Below the pieces are notes generated by a model. That model saw only the letters and a program-made list of their open reading frames with translations, had not been told where the DNA came from and made no database searches. A stretch of 64,000 bases of DNA from Ciona savignyi (Eukaryota; Chordata; Ascidiacea; Phlebobranchia; Cionidae): assembly GCA_000149265.1 (NCBI GenBank), contig CH002005.1:8277-72276 (forward strand), read 5' to 3'. Below are positions 1-12,050 of this stretch, piece by piece (positions within the stretch are counted from its first letter, which is position 1; each line of letters starts with the position of its first letter). Both the position numbers and the translations under genes were made by a program.

Positions 1-510
1 TAAAGTTCTCCATATAGTAGGCCGTGCAGGAATTAGAAGCCCGTTCGCGAGTGAGCGCGAAAAAAAATTTTCAGGAACACTTTCTTTCCCACGTAGACGG
101 TAGCATATTATAAACTATCTACATCTCCGTAAGTTTTATAGCGCACAGCGGCAGTTAAACTAACTTAGTAATTAGGAAAAACACTTAAACAACACTTTTG
201 TTGTGATTTCCCATTAGCTTTAGTCAGACCACCGCAAATGCCGACCTTTGATCGGGGATCAACCGATCTATTTAATGAAATCACCGAATCATTATTTATG
301 CACTGCCATTTTGAAATTTATTGATATTAAACAAAAGTTATTCTTGGAGATATATTTATATAGCAGTATTTAACATGTCACTACAAAAAAGTAATGATAG
401 GAAGACGAGAAAATACCGCTTTGCCATGCATGTCATACGTGAGTATATTATTTTTTAGATTTTGATAGTGTATGAGAATTTAAAACGTACGAGCTACGAG
501 ACATAAATAA
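1..510. other. AT-rich non-coding sequence
   Basis: I see no open frame with coding character and no recognisable repeat here. The stretch ends at the target duplication of the hAT MITE. Confidence 0.5.
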
Positions 511-518
511 ATCTATCT

Positions 519-975
519 CAGGGCCGGTTTTAGGCCGATTTGACCGATTAGATCAAATTGGGCCCCGCACCTTGAAGGGGCCCCGCGCTAGCGGGGGTCT
601 TTCTGTATTACGAGGTTTAAAATACTACTGAAACGTAAAATAAAAAGTGAAATAATATTCTTTCTCATAATATCAATTTGTTATGCATCGTAACTAAGTC
701 AAATTTATATTTCTGTGTCTGCCTGTTACGTCATAATGAATATGGTTGCTAAACAATATATATATATATATATATATATGTTTGGAAGTAAAACAATATA
801 TCGTAAATAAGCATCCACATTACCTTTAATTTGTTTTATAGCAAGTATTAAATGTCTATTTTTGTAGTTTGTATGTATTTTATGATATATAAACACCCAT
901 AAATTTTGCTATGAAGAGTAGGGGCCCCGCCATCACATTTCTAATTGGGCCCCGCGGTTCCTAGCACCGGGCCTG
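519..975. mobile_element. hAT-type MITE, 457 bp, with 8-bp TSD
   Basis: The element starts CAGGGCCGGTTTTAGG and ends CCTAGCACCGGGCCTG; these match in inverted orientation at 13 of 16 positions. It is flanked by a perfect 8-bp direct repeat, ATCTATCT, at 511-518 and 976-983. An 8-bp duplication plus a CAGGG terminus is the hAT signature. There is no coding capacity. The interior holds a (TA)n run near 756-779 and GGGGCCCC-rich subterminal blocks at both ends, probably subterminal transposase-binding repeats (inference). Confidence 0.85.
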
Positions 976-1339
976 ATCTATCTCATTCGTATTGCGCCAT
1001 ATATATACAAACTTTCGTCACAATTTATTATGCGAAAACAATAGCCCATTGTTTCGCTTAACCCAGGCAATATGCTTTGATCGAACATGCTTTCTTTTCG
1101 GATTTGCAAGGCTGTGAGGGAGACGTGCCAACATTTTGTTTTATTAAATTTCACGTGTTTTGTACCAAAAAGAGAGTTAGTGTAAGGAGGTTATTAAATT
1201 GGCAACGCAAAGAATATAGAAGGAGGTATTTATTCTTAGGTACGTGTACGCACGCAGAACTACCCACAAAAACAATTATACACATTTTAAAGAAAGTTGT
1301 TTCTTTGAACATCACTTTGTTGGATCAAGTTTCTCAAAA

Positions 1340-2200
1340 TCTAATTTCTCAACATATCCTTGTGTGTGTTCATTATGCAATGGTTCACGGGCTTTCCTGT
1401 GTCGTTGTTGAGCGTAAGTATGATTTAATTCGACGGAGTGAACTAAAGCTGCATGAAAGGATTAGATAGAGAAGCAAATTCGAATTAAATATTAATTGGT
1501 ACGACTTTTGTTTAGAAAATACTGCACTTACTTGTGCGACCGTGGTTTCACAATGATTCCTGAAAACCATGTTCAAGTTTCTGCGTTAACTCGTCCTTTT
1601 TTATGTCGTGTGTATAAAATTGACAAGCCGAGGAAATGTGGACGTTGCTAGCCGCTTCGCAGAGCATGCGTTCTAAGTTAACGTACCGTGCAAGTAAAGA
1701 GGAACAGGCAAAGGTATTGGTAAACATATCTACAAAGTGACTTTGTGCCACATTTTCATTGTCGGAATTTTCAGCATTCCCTTGCATAGCGTAGTTAAGA
1801 AGTAGCCAATTATTTTCTTTTTGGGAAACCTTTGGGAGAATTACCCTCCACCGTCTTCTGGAGCCTGATCAAGAGGTCGCAGCGCTGGCTTCGAACGCGT
1901 GGAGCAGACGACCGCGGAGTGTCATTGGACGTTGAATCTTCGTCATTGACTTCGACTTCAACAAACCTTCCCGACTTTTTCAAAACTTTCGTTTCGGCAA
2001 ACTAGACACAAATTTGTCAATTGCTGACATTATTTCCAGTGAATGCATTTGAAGCGTTACTGTATTTCAGGCAATCCTGAACAATAAGATTGAGCTCGTG
2101 TGCTTGGCAATGTGAAACCGTGCGGAGGGAATTACTTGCCGAATGCGCGCCTGTTCCCCGCTACTGCTTTCGTCGCAGCACCATCATTCATGTCCTCTAG
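1340..2200 (-). pseudogene. decayed hAT transposase
   Basis: The clearest part is 1394-1450 on the minus strand, which reads SFSSLRRIKSYLRSTTTQE, the conserved hAT C-terminal dimerisation motif, followed in another frame by the usual H-x-D-containing tail. Upstream on the same strand (higher coordinates) are fragments consistent with hAT transposases of the ZBED/ZMYM1 type: F-Y-T-H-D-I near 1610, H-C-Q-A-H-E-L-N-L-I-V-Q-D near 2100 (compare the conserved H-x-L-N-L block) and N-D-G-A-A near 2180. Several frameshifts and stops separate these pieces, so it cannot be functional. The plus-strand frame at 1077-1469 across this region has no family signature and I treat it as chance. Confidence 0.6.
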
Positions 2201-2229
2201 GCAATTCTTCTATGTCCAATGTTAATTTA

Positions 2230-2974
2230 CGTATATATAACCCATAATCAAATTGAACAAAGTTTCTTAATCGCATTTCGGGGTCCTTTCCATTCCCATA
2301 AAAACCTCGCGGATATTCAAGTCGAGGTCGACATATCAGGCATTATTACATCTAAACTTCACGTTTTTTATTTCAGCGGCAATGTATTTACTACTTCGGT
2401 CGCCATAAGCTCCTCCAGCATACATACCATTGGATGCAGTCGGACTGACTGATCAACTTAAATTTACTGGAACGGGTTAACCACGCACTGGTCTCCGGAT
2501 GATATTTAGCAACCAGTTGAAAGCAAATTGTGGTAATTGGAATTAGCATCCACATGTCCTAAAAGTGGCAGCAATGGTGTCAAACTAAACTCTTAGCGCG
2601 ATTCGGTTCTTTTTAACAACTTCGCGATGATTTATATTAATAACCGTTAAAACGGTAGGTTCACTACAGGAACTTGAGGGAGGTATTTCTTAACATCTCA
2701 CAGAGACAAAATGTATGCGCATTGCATTTCTTATGTGATAAAATGGCTGTTGACCTTCGCCATATCTTAATAAAAGGGCGTTCCAGAACTGCTGGTAGGT
2801 TTCCCTACATATACCACCGGCAGCATCATAGACTTGTTTCCTTTTTAGACGAATGGTGGATTAGAACAAAAAACCACTTGTTTTTCTAATATCCCTGGTC
2901 TTCCAAACTCGGACAGCATGTCACCCACAATATCAGATCGTCGAATGTGTATGCTGTTTTTAAAAACAAGAGAA
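2230..2974. other. non-coding, possibly upstream part of the hAT relic
   Basis: No frame shows recognisable domains. Short plus-strand frames at 2219-2452 and 2674-2889 lack any motif. It may contain further eroded hAT sequence, which I cannot support. Confidence 0.3.
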
Positions 2975-4092
2975 ACTAGAGAGTGTCAACCACGTGTTTG
3001 TTTAATCACCACTATTTGTAAAACACATGTTGTATGCCATATATTAATGCTACAGGGTCCCTCCTAACCTCATTTTGTATTTTATACACTGTGTATGTAG
3101 TTATTGTTTCTGCAAGCATAAACTCATGGGTCCCATAGTTATCAAACCAAACTTCTTTTCCATGTGTAGGTAAAAAGAACAATCGTCAATCGTGATAGGT
3201 TTACAAAGAGAGTGCTGTATTGAAATAAAGCTAAATTCCTAAAACAGTTCGATTTAGTTAGTGTGTTTTATTTCAACTCGAAAAATCCTTCTTGAAAATT
3301 ATGGGGCGATATGGCATAACTGTTCATTCATGATTAAGGAACAGTCTTTTTTTAACTGTTATATTTTGAACAACATAGGAAAACGGACGAACATTTCACC
3401 ACGTATGTTTGGAATTAAAGTTATGCTGTTATTTAAGTGCTATAGAGAAAAAACAGTTTTTGCATATCTAGACCATGTTGTCTAACAGATGACAAAGTTT
3501 TATTGTGATTCCATTACCTCTTTTGGTAGATGTCGGGCCACAAGCCATATCTGTCACAATCATGGTTTAGGAATAAATCTTCATTTTTTTATCTAGACCA
3601 TGTTGTCTAAAAAATGTCAAATTTTCATTGCGATTCAATTACCCCTTTTGTAGATGTCGGGTCCACAAATCATACCTGTCACAATCATGGTTTAGGAATA
3701 AATCTTCATTTTTAGGGTATTTCCCTAGATAACTTTTTTCTTTCTTTTAAGTGATAAAGCAGTTGCTAATGAACTTACATTCCACCAAATCTAATTCAAA
3801 TTGGAGCAACCGTTTAAGCGCTATGCCCCAAAAAGCTAAATTTTTGAAAAAAGCACCGTTTTGGTTTTTACCGTCCCTTGGGAATTCCCCTAGAATTATC
3901 ACCTAAAATTTTGGTGTCTGCATATTTAGACCATGTTTTCTAATAAATTACCAAGTTTTACTGTGATTCCATTACCCCTTTTGGTAGATGGTACACAAGC
4001 CATGCCTGTCAAGCGTTTGATGAAAAAAATAAAAAGAAAAAAAAAACGGACAAAAACAATATGTGTCCCATTTTTCCAAATGGGACCTATAA
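2975..4092 (+). repeat. copy A of a 335-bp-period repeat element with terminal hairpin
   Basis: Both this copy and the one at 36,453-38,288 start ACTAGAGAGTGTCAACCACG and end with a hairpin of the form GTCCCAT-loop-ATGGGAC followed by ATAA. The shared 5' part (about 170 bp) includes GCAAGCATAAACTCATGGG. The body has tandem units carrying CATATCTAGACCATGTTG at 3464, 3588 and 3921 and GGGTATTTCCCTAG near 3716. An A-rich purine tract (about 4020-4065) precedes the terminal hairpin. There is no coding capacity. The superfamily is unknown; the Helitron 3' CTRR terminus is not evident. Confidence 0.6.
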
Positions 4093-5127
4093 TAAGTATA
4101 ATCATAGAGATTTGTAGATCACCGATATTTATTAACCGCCTTTTGCGATACCAGTATTCGACTCTCTCTACCTTACCAAAGACGACCCACGATATTTTTT
4201 ATATGCTCAACGTGACCCGTGGTTCGCATGAGTTATCAAGAAAGATAAACGCGCTCTCTTCCCAAAGTGCCTCGACCTTCACTAGGAAGCAATAACAAAA
4301 TGTCTTTCTATCCTTTAACAAAGTGTTAGTATAATATAAAATGGCTTTCCTACGATGAATTGAAGTTGGCCTAAATATTATATATCTGTCTGTAGACAGT
4401 AGACCTATACGAACTGATGGAGAAATAATGCTCGTGTTTTCAGTTTTCGTATGTTAGCAGTTTTTATCACTACTATTTGGAAATAAAACTGTTAGTTACG
4501 GAGGCAGAGGCCAGATTTTAATCTCAGCAAAACAGCACTACACAGATAAAACAAAATATCTTAATTCGTTTTACAACTGCAATCATTTCCTTTTAAATGT
4601 ATTTTGGCGACCGGACTGACGATTAACAAATTCGTTTACTAGCTCAACTCTGTCGAGAAGGTCAAGCTCTTCCTTATAAACAAACGTTCATGAGACAAAG
4701 GTGGTTTAATCGCTTCTGTCCCATCGTAGACCTGTGGCGTGTCGCCAAAATATGAATGTTAATTGTGCCTGTTGCTTGACACGGCTGACCGTATTCAGTT
4801 ATTTGACTCTCGCAATCCGAGAACTCACGGAAGGCGCTTTTATTCTTGTTTATTTATAAGCTGACACAGTAAAAAGACTTTCATTGGTTGAATTTGAATA
4901 TGATAGAAGACTGCTGCGTTAGACATTGTTCTTATGCTCTGGTTTCTTTATTCGAATCTTAGACTGCCATACCATTAGAACGGTATTTTAGGTTTTCGTT
5001 TCGTTAGACCACATTTTTAGACTAATTCGTTAACACCACGTTTCAGCACAAGCGGATACGTGTACACGAAAAAGGCGGCACAACACGTGGTTCGTGAGAA
5101 AAGTATTAGTCAGGAAACAGAAGTTTC
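4093..5127. other. non-coding stretch, nothing recognised
   Basis: No frame with domain character, no terminal repeats and no RNA gene found. Confidence 0.4.
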
Positions 5128-5355
5128 CTAACCCGGATTACAGGCAATAATGTTATTAAATAAAACAGTAAAACACCTCTGTATAATGCATCCCAAAAGC
5201 AAATAATATAATAAATTACATAATGGCAAAATTGCTACAGACCGCAGGTTGGTTTTTATACGGCGTAGTCGGCTGAACTGCCGTTCTGCTTCACAACTGG
5301 TGGAAGGAAGCGTGAGGTAGATGCGAAGCAAAATATCAATGGACCGACGACACAC
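5128..5355 (-). pseudogene. hAT transposase C-terminal fragment
   Basis: Minus-strand residues encoded at 5239-5328 read L-R-I-Y-L-T-L-P-S-T-S-C-E-A-E-R-Q-F-S-R-L-R-R-I-K-T-N-L-R-S, the hAT dimerisation block with its E-R-x-F-S core. The stretch is only about 75 codons, and no upstream catalytic region is readable in frame. It is closely related to, but distinct from, the relic at 1.4-2.2 kb. It lies just left of the piggyBac-type MITE. Confidence 0.65.
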
Positions 5356-5554
5356 AATCGAAAAGTCTCATCATTCTTAAACATTTCAAGGACATATGCG
5401 ACGAATTTGACAGGTTTCTTCTTAACATCTAAACACAACTCGTGTTTCCCTTGATATCCACAGAATAGAGAATGTTTTTATAAATTGCAACGATTCTTGA
5501 GCATCTGGTGAATGCCAAACATAACACATTTTCCAAGTGACCGGCAACGATTAA

Positions 5555-6431
5555 CCCTTTGACCACGACGGAACTTTTGCCGTTTTTGGCAGTTTTGAGT
5601 AAGGTTGCTTTGACCTCGTTTGCTGCGAATACTGTTGGACTTAGGGAAAAATAATCTATAACAAAGTTGTCCAGTATATAATTTTCTACAAATTGGTATT
5701 TTTATTATTTTGATGACGTCGTAGAATTTGTAATGACGTCATAATCAATACTTTATTCTCTAATTACTGGTTGCTGGTAGCTTGTAGAAGATAGTAATGT
5801 ATTACAAAGTTGTTCAGAATGAAATTTCCTACAAAGGTATGTCTTTTATTTTTTGATGACGTCAACTAAGCGTGATGACGTCACCCATGACTGACAAATA
5901 AGGCATTTCATCACCAGAATCACTGCAGGCTTTGGTCATGCTGGCAGCCTGAACGGCGGTAAATTGTCATATTTCTTCTGAATATCATATAATAATTCAA
6001 TAACGAACAAAACAAAGACGAAAAAATGAATAAATATCAATAGTAATAAAAAAAAGTCATATACACATATGTATACATATATCGTTGAAAGATCGAAAAT
6101 GACTGGTAAAAGCGAAAACAAAGATGGCTACTGCTAGTTTTATTCTCACAGCAACTAGTGTAACAATTTTAACTCCCCAGAACACAAAAAAGCGATGTTA
6201 TGCTTAAAAGTTAAACTAGATACAAAAATTTTGAAGAAACATGTTTGGAGCAATATTACTCAAAAATTTTAAATGCAAAGATTATGTTTTTATGCGTTAT
6301 TTCGAAAGATCTATTCAAATGCTTTCTAAAAATATAAAAACTAGAAAAATCCCCCAAGAAACGACTGAATTGTGCATTTTTTTTCGGGGACACTTCTCGG
6401 TTACAAATATGTAACCGTCGTGGTCTAAGGG
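5555..6431. mobile_element. piggyBac-type MITE, 877 bp, TTAA TSD
   Basis: TTAA occurs directly outside both ends (5551-5554 and 6432-6435). The termini are CCCTTTGACCACGACGG and, inverted, CCCTTAGACCACGACGG, with one mismatch in 17. TTAA duplication plus a CCCTTT-like terminus is the piggyBac pattern. The interior contains a roughly 150-bp imperfect direct duplication (TATAACAAAGTTGT... and TATTACAAAGTTGT...), each part ending in TGATGACGTC. Three perfect TGACGTCA octamers lie inside, at 5734, 5857 and 5876. There is no transposase; short frames inside have no signature. Confidence 0.75.
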
Positions 6432-6617
6432 TTAAAATTGGTTTGCAACAAAAGACGCACTGCGAAAAGACCCTTTGTAGAGTCCTGTAAAGTATGTGTA
6501 TTCGTGTTACATTCCGTATGTACTTCGGACATTGTCGACGTAGCTGCAACTCGTTGGCTTCGGATTCCTCGGTTTAACCGTGGCAGTGATGGCTAATTGT
6601 GTGGCTGCTGACTGACA

Positions 6618-7044
6618 TTGGCTATAAAAGAACACTTGCGCGTCGTTTTCACATTCGGCTTTACCAGCAAATCGTTTCTAATAAATTCTCTAAAATTGCC
6701 TTACATTCACCAATGGTAATTGTGGACTGGTTAGGCGAATTGCAGTAAGCTTTGGAGGGTAAATTTCTCTAGATTTCCAAGAAAGGACCGCGCATCATTA
6801 CGCGATTTTACATCCATTGACGAATCCTGTAAAAGTTGCTCCAACCAGTTTAACATGTATATCAACACAGCATGGACCATCTGGCAGAGTGGACGGAGAT
6901 TGCGTGCATCGATGGCAAGTCGTTTCGGAGAAGAGCGAACAAACTTACTTCACCATTGAATTCATTAAAGACAGAGCATGGCTTCGTTTGAACATTTAAA
7001 TGCGCCTTGAATCACCAAGTTCAGTTGGCGGCCATGACAATAAA
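6618..7044 (+). other. possible small transcription unit (TATA box to AATAAA)
   Basis: GGCTATAAAAGAAC at about 6618-6631 is a strong TATA box. About 90 bp downstream an ATG (6712) opens a frame that stops after 11 codons, next to a possible donor (CA-GTAAGC at 6747). A later open frame ending at 6999 has no ATG. An AATAAA signal lies at 7039-7044. The spacing suggests a short transcript or an eroded gene, but I recognise no protein and splicing would need an implausibly short intron. Treat it as a candidate only. Confidence 0.25.
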
Positions 7045-7439
7045 TGTATATATCATACTTGGAAATTGAGCTCTAAATCGTTGTTGTACACACGTGATAC
7101 GCCCTCGCATATTGAATGCCCCGTCGTAAGATTGTCCCCGACAATCAGCCAAATCTAACTAACCCAAGCGACGTTGTTAGTGCAGATTCAATTAACAGGA
7201 CACGCGTAGCAGAATGAATGTAGTAGTAGCCCAAGCACACATTCTTCAATTGTATAATATCGTTGACTAACCATCCTGACACAAATGCACACTTGCTCGA
7301 TACATAGGAAAAATTATGATTTCTTTAAGGAGTCGCCAAAGCGGATTAAAAACTGTTTGATGAAAAACTCAATCTGGCTGTTTTGGGGAATTTACCTTCC
7401 TTTTACCAAAGCGCTTGTTGACAAGAGAGGTTTGTTTAA

Positions 7440-7575
7440 CTTTAAAAAAAACATTTGTAGTAAAATGTTCGTAAATCTAACACGCTTATTTTTATTTTAA
7501 CTAAATATGGAAAAGAAGTTTTAACAACTATGGGACCCATGCGTTTATGCTTGCTTGCAGAAACAAAACCTATGA
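7440..7575 (-). repeat. partial inverted copy of the 335-bp-period element 5' end
   Basis: ACTATGGGACCCATGCG at about 7527-7543 and the flanking GTAAAATGTTCGTAAAT are the reverse complement of the 5' part of copy B (36,590-36,680). Only this 5' piece is present; the tandem body and the terminal hairpin are absent. Confidence 0.55.
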
Positions 7576-7599
7576 CAGTCCGGTTAAAACTTTTTGAAA

Positions 7600-8200
7600 T
7601 GTTACATGACGTGCACATATCTGACAATAACATTATTAACAAGGTCGGGTTGTTACCTCAGAGACCCATGCGTTATTTTATAGTTGGAAAAGTAGAACAG
7701 CTTTCTACTTTGTCGCAGCGCCAACTAAACTGCGTCGCACGGACGCATTGGATCGCAAACGCCAATGGGCATTGCTGGGTGTCGCAGTCGTAACGGTGGG
7801 CATTGGCCTTAATGCACAGAAATGTATTTTCCCTAGTTTAGTAGCAAGTACAGTAGGGGTAGCGAAGGATTAAGGCTGATTGTCATGTCATAGCACAATT
7901 CATTGTTCAGTGTGGTGTTAATGTATTTGCATCACATTTTGTCCTGCACGCTGAGTTAAGCAGCAGGAAAGCTACCTAGATCACAGGAGAGAAACCATTT
8001 ATTTTATTAATAAGATTATTCCATAAGCAAACTTTAGTTATTTGATCCCATTTAAACTTTTATTGAGTACTCAGTTGGAATTGACGACGAAATGCGGCTG
8101 TGTGTGTCAAAAATGAAACCTCGTTGCGATCTTATTTGTGCCAAACGACAAGCACACCCATCCTATTAAAATTTGCTAAATAAAATTCCTTGATTCAATT
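7600..8200. other. non-coding stretch, nothing recognised
   Basis: Short plus-strand frames (for example 7530-7793) overlap the repeat fragment and show no domain. I see no RNA gene. Confidence 0.35.
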
Positions 8201-8214
8201 TGTTTTGTTCATCA

Positions 8215-8269
8215 AGTGTGTCGCGATTTTTTTAGTGTGCCACGAGCTAAAAAAGTTTGAGAACCACTG
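8215..8269. mobile_element. end of a hAT-type MITE
   Basis: The segment ends AAAAGTTTGAGAACCACTG, which is the inverted form of the very common hAT terminus beginning CAGTGGTTCTCAAACTT. The opposite terminus was not found upstream, so the other boundary is unknown and the start given is arbitrary. Confidence 0.4.
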
Positions 8270-8924
8270 CACTAGATAGATAAAACATAAAGAAGTCCGT
8301 CCATCCAATACAATGAACAGGAAAAAAACACTGATGCTATTATTATTCTCGCTTTGGCAAAAAGCATATCATTGGTGTTTTAACATTACAAGGTCAGCAG
8401 ACAAGCAAAAAAACAATCAATCAGCCAACAACCATACACGTAATTTATATATATAGGATCTCAACAATCTCGTACATATATAAATGATAATAACTGTCTC
8501 CAGTTCCAAAAAGCAATAATTACATTTTTTATGAACAAGAAATGTTTTGTAGTAACAAGATGAACCCTACGGAACGCCATCGACGCAAAAAATGTATCTG
8601 AAACCAAATCGGCTTATGTTAAACCGGAGATAAGCGATCAAAAATAAGTTGTGAATTTAACTTAACTGAAGTTGTCGTGAATTAACACTAGTTCAAATTA
8701 TTTGCATTCAAACCATCATATGTTAAATGCCGAAAGTAAATTATATGATGCAATGTCGATTCAAAATAATTAAATCACCTTGCAAAAACGGCGAATGGCC
8801 AAAATAATACTAAAAACGGAAAATGGCAAAACGAGAATCATGCATGTGCGTTGCGACACTTTGTCGTGTGGTTGTGTAGAATGGGATGTTTTTTCTTCGT
8901 GAATGGGGGGGGGGGAATTCTCAC

Positions 8925-9090
8925 ACGGACAATCGTCAGATTACCTAGTGCCTACCGTACGGGAGCTATTGCAGTGCGTTGTATATAATTCAGACGTTCT
9001 TTATTTAGTACAGCCTATTTCCGGGTTTAAAGTAAAGTGCCCAAGAACAAAACCCGTCCAGCCATCATCGGGAACTAACCGGCCGGACAA
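8925..9090 (-). repeat. tRNA-like SINE copy (inverted)
   Basis: It shares with the copies at 13.8, 35.1 and 55.9 kb the ordered blocks GCTATTGCAGTG, a CAGACGTTCTTTATTTAGTA-like block, and GTGCCCAAGAACA. In the reverse orientation the family carries a B-box-like GGTNCGAAAC near its head, so it is likely a tRNA-derived SINE. A run of 12 G lies at its left edge. Confidence 0.45.
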
Positions 9091-9099
9091 CTGGTTTGT

Positions 9100-10480
9100 T
9101 TGCACACGCACTTATTTACTCGTGTTGAACTAACTAACAACGGTTTTTTTGATAAATAATGATAAATTACCAATATTACAAATTTTTATTTAACGCGACT
9201 GACTGACTAACTACCATTAAATAGCCTGGATATTTTGAAGTTTTATTTTATGTTAACCAATACAACCCATTGTAAGGTCCGGCGGTCATGTTTTGTAATA
9301 ATGGACAGTTTTTATAACTCCGTAAACCTCGTCGTGGTTTCTTCATTTTTCTACTAATTGTTGTATATAAGTAAGTAATAACACCACGACGTATATTTTT
9401 TGCATACTAAATTTATCGACCTTTGTTGAAAAACAACACACAAGTTAACAAACAACACATAAGTTTTTTAAACTGTGAACCATATTAAAACCGCATGTTT
9501 GAACTTCGAATGTTAATCGGTCGCACCAGAAAAAGAGGCCTTGCACCTTTAGTAACAGTGCTGACACTAAACTACACTGGAAGAGTGGGGGCCTCCCAGA
9601 AGCCAGAATTGCTTAAAAGTTTTTTTATTAACTAGGCATTATGGTTGTTTTGGCATTACTAGATTTATCTTACTACCATTGTACACCTTATAATGCTAAA
9701 TGTTCTAAGGTGCCGAATTCACTATTACTGAGATAACAAAGATAGGCTTTAAGTGAGCAAACGCATTGTTCAATACAGAGATAAGCACAGCCAGGAAGGA
9801 AATGAAAGCTTGGATTTTAAAGAGACGGAAGTTATTTAAAAAATTCCAAATTCTCGTATGGTTTATATATTAATTAGCCTCATCCGACTATTATTTTACC
9901 AATATCGGTAACTTATTATTAGACTTTATATTTGATAATTATCTTGCATCCGTCGAATAGGAGGCCTGCAATGTTCCAATGAGGAAGTTTTATGTATGTC
10001 ATTGTTATTTATTTATTGGATTACAAATTAAATTATCAATTTAACTGAAAAAAGTTATAATTGTTTAAAACAACTCAACCAATATAAAAATGATCCTCTA
10101 AACTTTAACGAGAACACCACACCTGCTTCCACGAAGTAAAGAACAGAAAGAAAGAAATTACCACGACCAATCAGACGGTACATTCCCAATATTATATTTG
10201 GGGACCATACGTAACAATAGAATTGCTTGTATAAATAAAACCGTAGTATCACCAGTAGTACTTCGTCCTATATGGTATCTAAACCCGCTGTCCTTATTGT
10301 GTTGCGAGGGGAGTAATCGCTTATCCTTGGTGTGAAGTTTGTTAGAATACCTGTAATGTATACCCTTATCCTAAATCTGCATGTATAACTGTGAAAATAT
10401 ATGTTCTCCAAACTTAAATCAAACAAACGTTGTTTTTTTATCCTCTCGCTATTATATAGTATATCTTTTTATATAAGCTT
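9100..10480. other. non-coding stretch, nothing firm
   Basis: No terminal repeats or domains recognised. The minus-strand frame at 10,055-10,252 has no signature. Confidence 0.35.
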
Positions 10481-10482
10481 TA

Positions 10483-10800
10483 TTAATTTGTATGCTTAAA
10501 AATATCCTCTGATGAAGATGAACTTGCTGCACCTAGAAAAAACAATGATGCTCTTTTTCCAATATCCCGGAGGTCCCGTCTCAACCACCAAAATACTCTT
10601 ATTTCAAAGTGTTGTAGTGAATATGCCATACATATGATGTTTGTTTCGTGGGCGTATAGTTCGATCGTTAAATAGTTTGGTTTTCTAGAATGTTCCGAAA
10701 CCACAATATTACGATTGAGATGTATTAAAATCAATGTCATTTTAAATCTTTTATTATAGATGATTGATTGCTTGCTTACCTTGTTGGCATATACCGCCAA
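10483..10800 (-). CDS. hypothetical minus-strand frame, possible 3' exon
   Basis: A 105-codon minus-strand frame ends in a serine-rich tail (A-A-S-S-S-S-S-E-D-I-F) and stops at 10,483. It is followed at once by an AATAAA signal on the minus strand. No domain is recognised and codon use is not distinctive. It could be a terminal exon, transposon-derived sequence or chance. Confidence 0.2.
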   Translation of the reverse strand: MAVYANKVSKQSIIYNKRFKMTLILIHLNRNIVVSEHSRKPNYLTIELYAHETNIICMAYSLQHFEIRVFWWLRRDLRDIGKRASLFFLGAASSSSSEDIFKHTN

Positions 10801-11164
10801 TACTGTTCGTCGGATTATGGCTAGCTACACAACACTTTTGACCAACAACTGCAAAATATTTTAATATAAAAGGCAGAAAGGGGGAGAAGTCAGGACTGGC
10901 TAACACGCAACCTACTAATGCTTATAAGTAGGCCTACATATTTTCAGACTTGGATCCGCACGTTCCCACCTTGCTGTATTGTTTAAAGTGCAAGCCTTTT
11001 GCAACTTACAATTGAACAAAGTAGCATCAACTAGTCAACTTTGCGCATGAAATGTTTCAAAACGGCGAGCAGCTCCACTGCCTCTAAAAGAAATAGATTT
11101 TAAAAGACCTAAACCAAATGAAAACACACCACGCAGTAAGGATTCACCAAACGTAAAGCACTAT

Positions 11165-12050
11165 ATAGTTTTGACACTCCACATTCTGAGACCATTACTC
11201 CATCCGATATTAAAAGCTTACGACACATTTCAAATGCAGCTGTTTTAACAAATGTGGACATACAGCACCAAAAGGAAGATGTTGTCATTGACAGTGATAC
11301 TGATGAAGCATAAGAAAATGACCTAAATACAATTCCTGAACCACTTTAATGAACTATTCAAATAAAATGCTAAAGAAAGAGTGCACAAGATCTTATACCA
11401 CATTTGTCAATGAAAACAATGAACGCGTTTACAATAATTTATGCCAAATAACAAAACAACAGTATTTATCTGACCAGTGGAAACTTCATCGCTCAGGTCG
11501 GCTAACATCATCATTATTTCACCAAATTTGTCATACTTCAACCAGTAACCCTTCGAAATCACTGCTGAATAGAGAATGATGGATTGATTACACACCACCT
11601 GGTGAAACAGCAGCATTAAAAAAGTATGGGCGCATATGGAACCAAAAGCGCGTAAACATTTTGTTTCCATTGCTAAGTAAGGTAGGTGAGCCATACAAAT
11701 TTTACACTGGAAACCACAGGACTTCATGTGTCAAGTACGGAACCATACCTGGGTGCTAGTCCTGATGGTATTATAAGTTTTGATTGTCATGGAAAGGGTC
11801 TCCTGGAAATAAAATGTCCTTACAAATACCGCTGAGGTTTGGAAGGTTGGGCAGCTGACAATAAATTTTCGATACTTCTGGATGGAAACTTTAATTGTAA
11901 GCATCCATACTACAATACAGTTAAATTCAGAGGGTCAAATGATGATTTTGGCTGTTAATTACTGTTCTTTTTTTATTTACACTCCTGCGGGAAAAACAAC
12001 CGATGTCATTCATTAGCATCAGAGTCATCATTTATTAACACTATGTTATG
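11165..12050 (+). pseudogene. YqaJ-like exonuclease of an ISL2EU-type Harbinger element
   Basis: The plus strand carries broken frames in the order expected for the second protein of ISL2EU elements. An acidic D-S-D-T-D-E-A segment followed by P-E-P-L (about 11,290-11,345) comes first. Then comes Q-W-K-L-H-R-S-G-R-L-T-S-S (about 11,480), matching the W-x-x-x-R-x-G-R-x-T-A-S entry motif. Then come L-E-I-K-C-P-Y-K-Y-R (about 11,800), the catalytic E-x-K of the YqaJ/alkaline-exonuclease fold, and a H-P-Y-Y block (about 11,905). Stops and frameshifts interrupt it. It converges on the transposase relic at 12,340-13,060, forming one element. That ISL2EU elements pair a DDE transposase with a YqaJ nuclease is established; assignment here is by motif. 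Confidence 0.6.

Noticed and set aside
1077..1469. 130-codon plus-strand frame as a gene
   Set aside because: It overlaps, on the opposite strand, the conserved hAT C-terminal motif at 1394-1450 and has no domain of its own.
2975..4092. Helitron assignment for the 335-bp-period element
   Set aside because: The hairpin near the right end is suggestive, but the terminus is ATAA rather than CTRR, and neither 5' TC nor an A-T target is evident.
8906..8918. Run of G as a G-quadruplex regulatory element
   Set aside because: A single homopolymer at the edge of a SINE copy; simple slippage or a sequencing artefact explains it.
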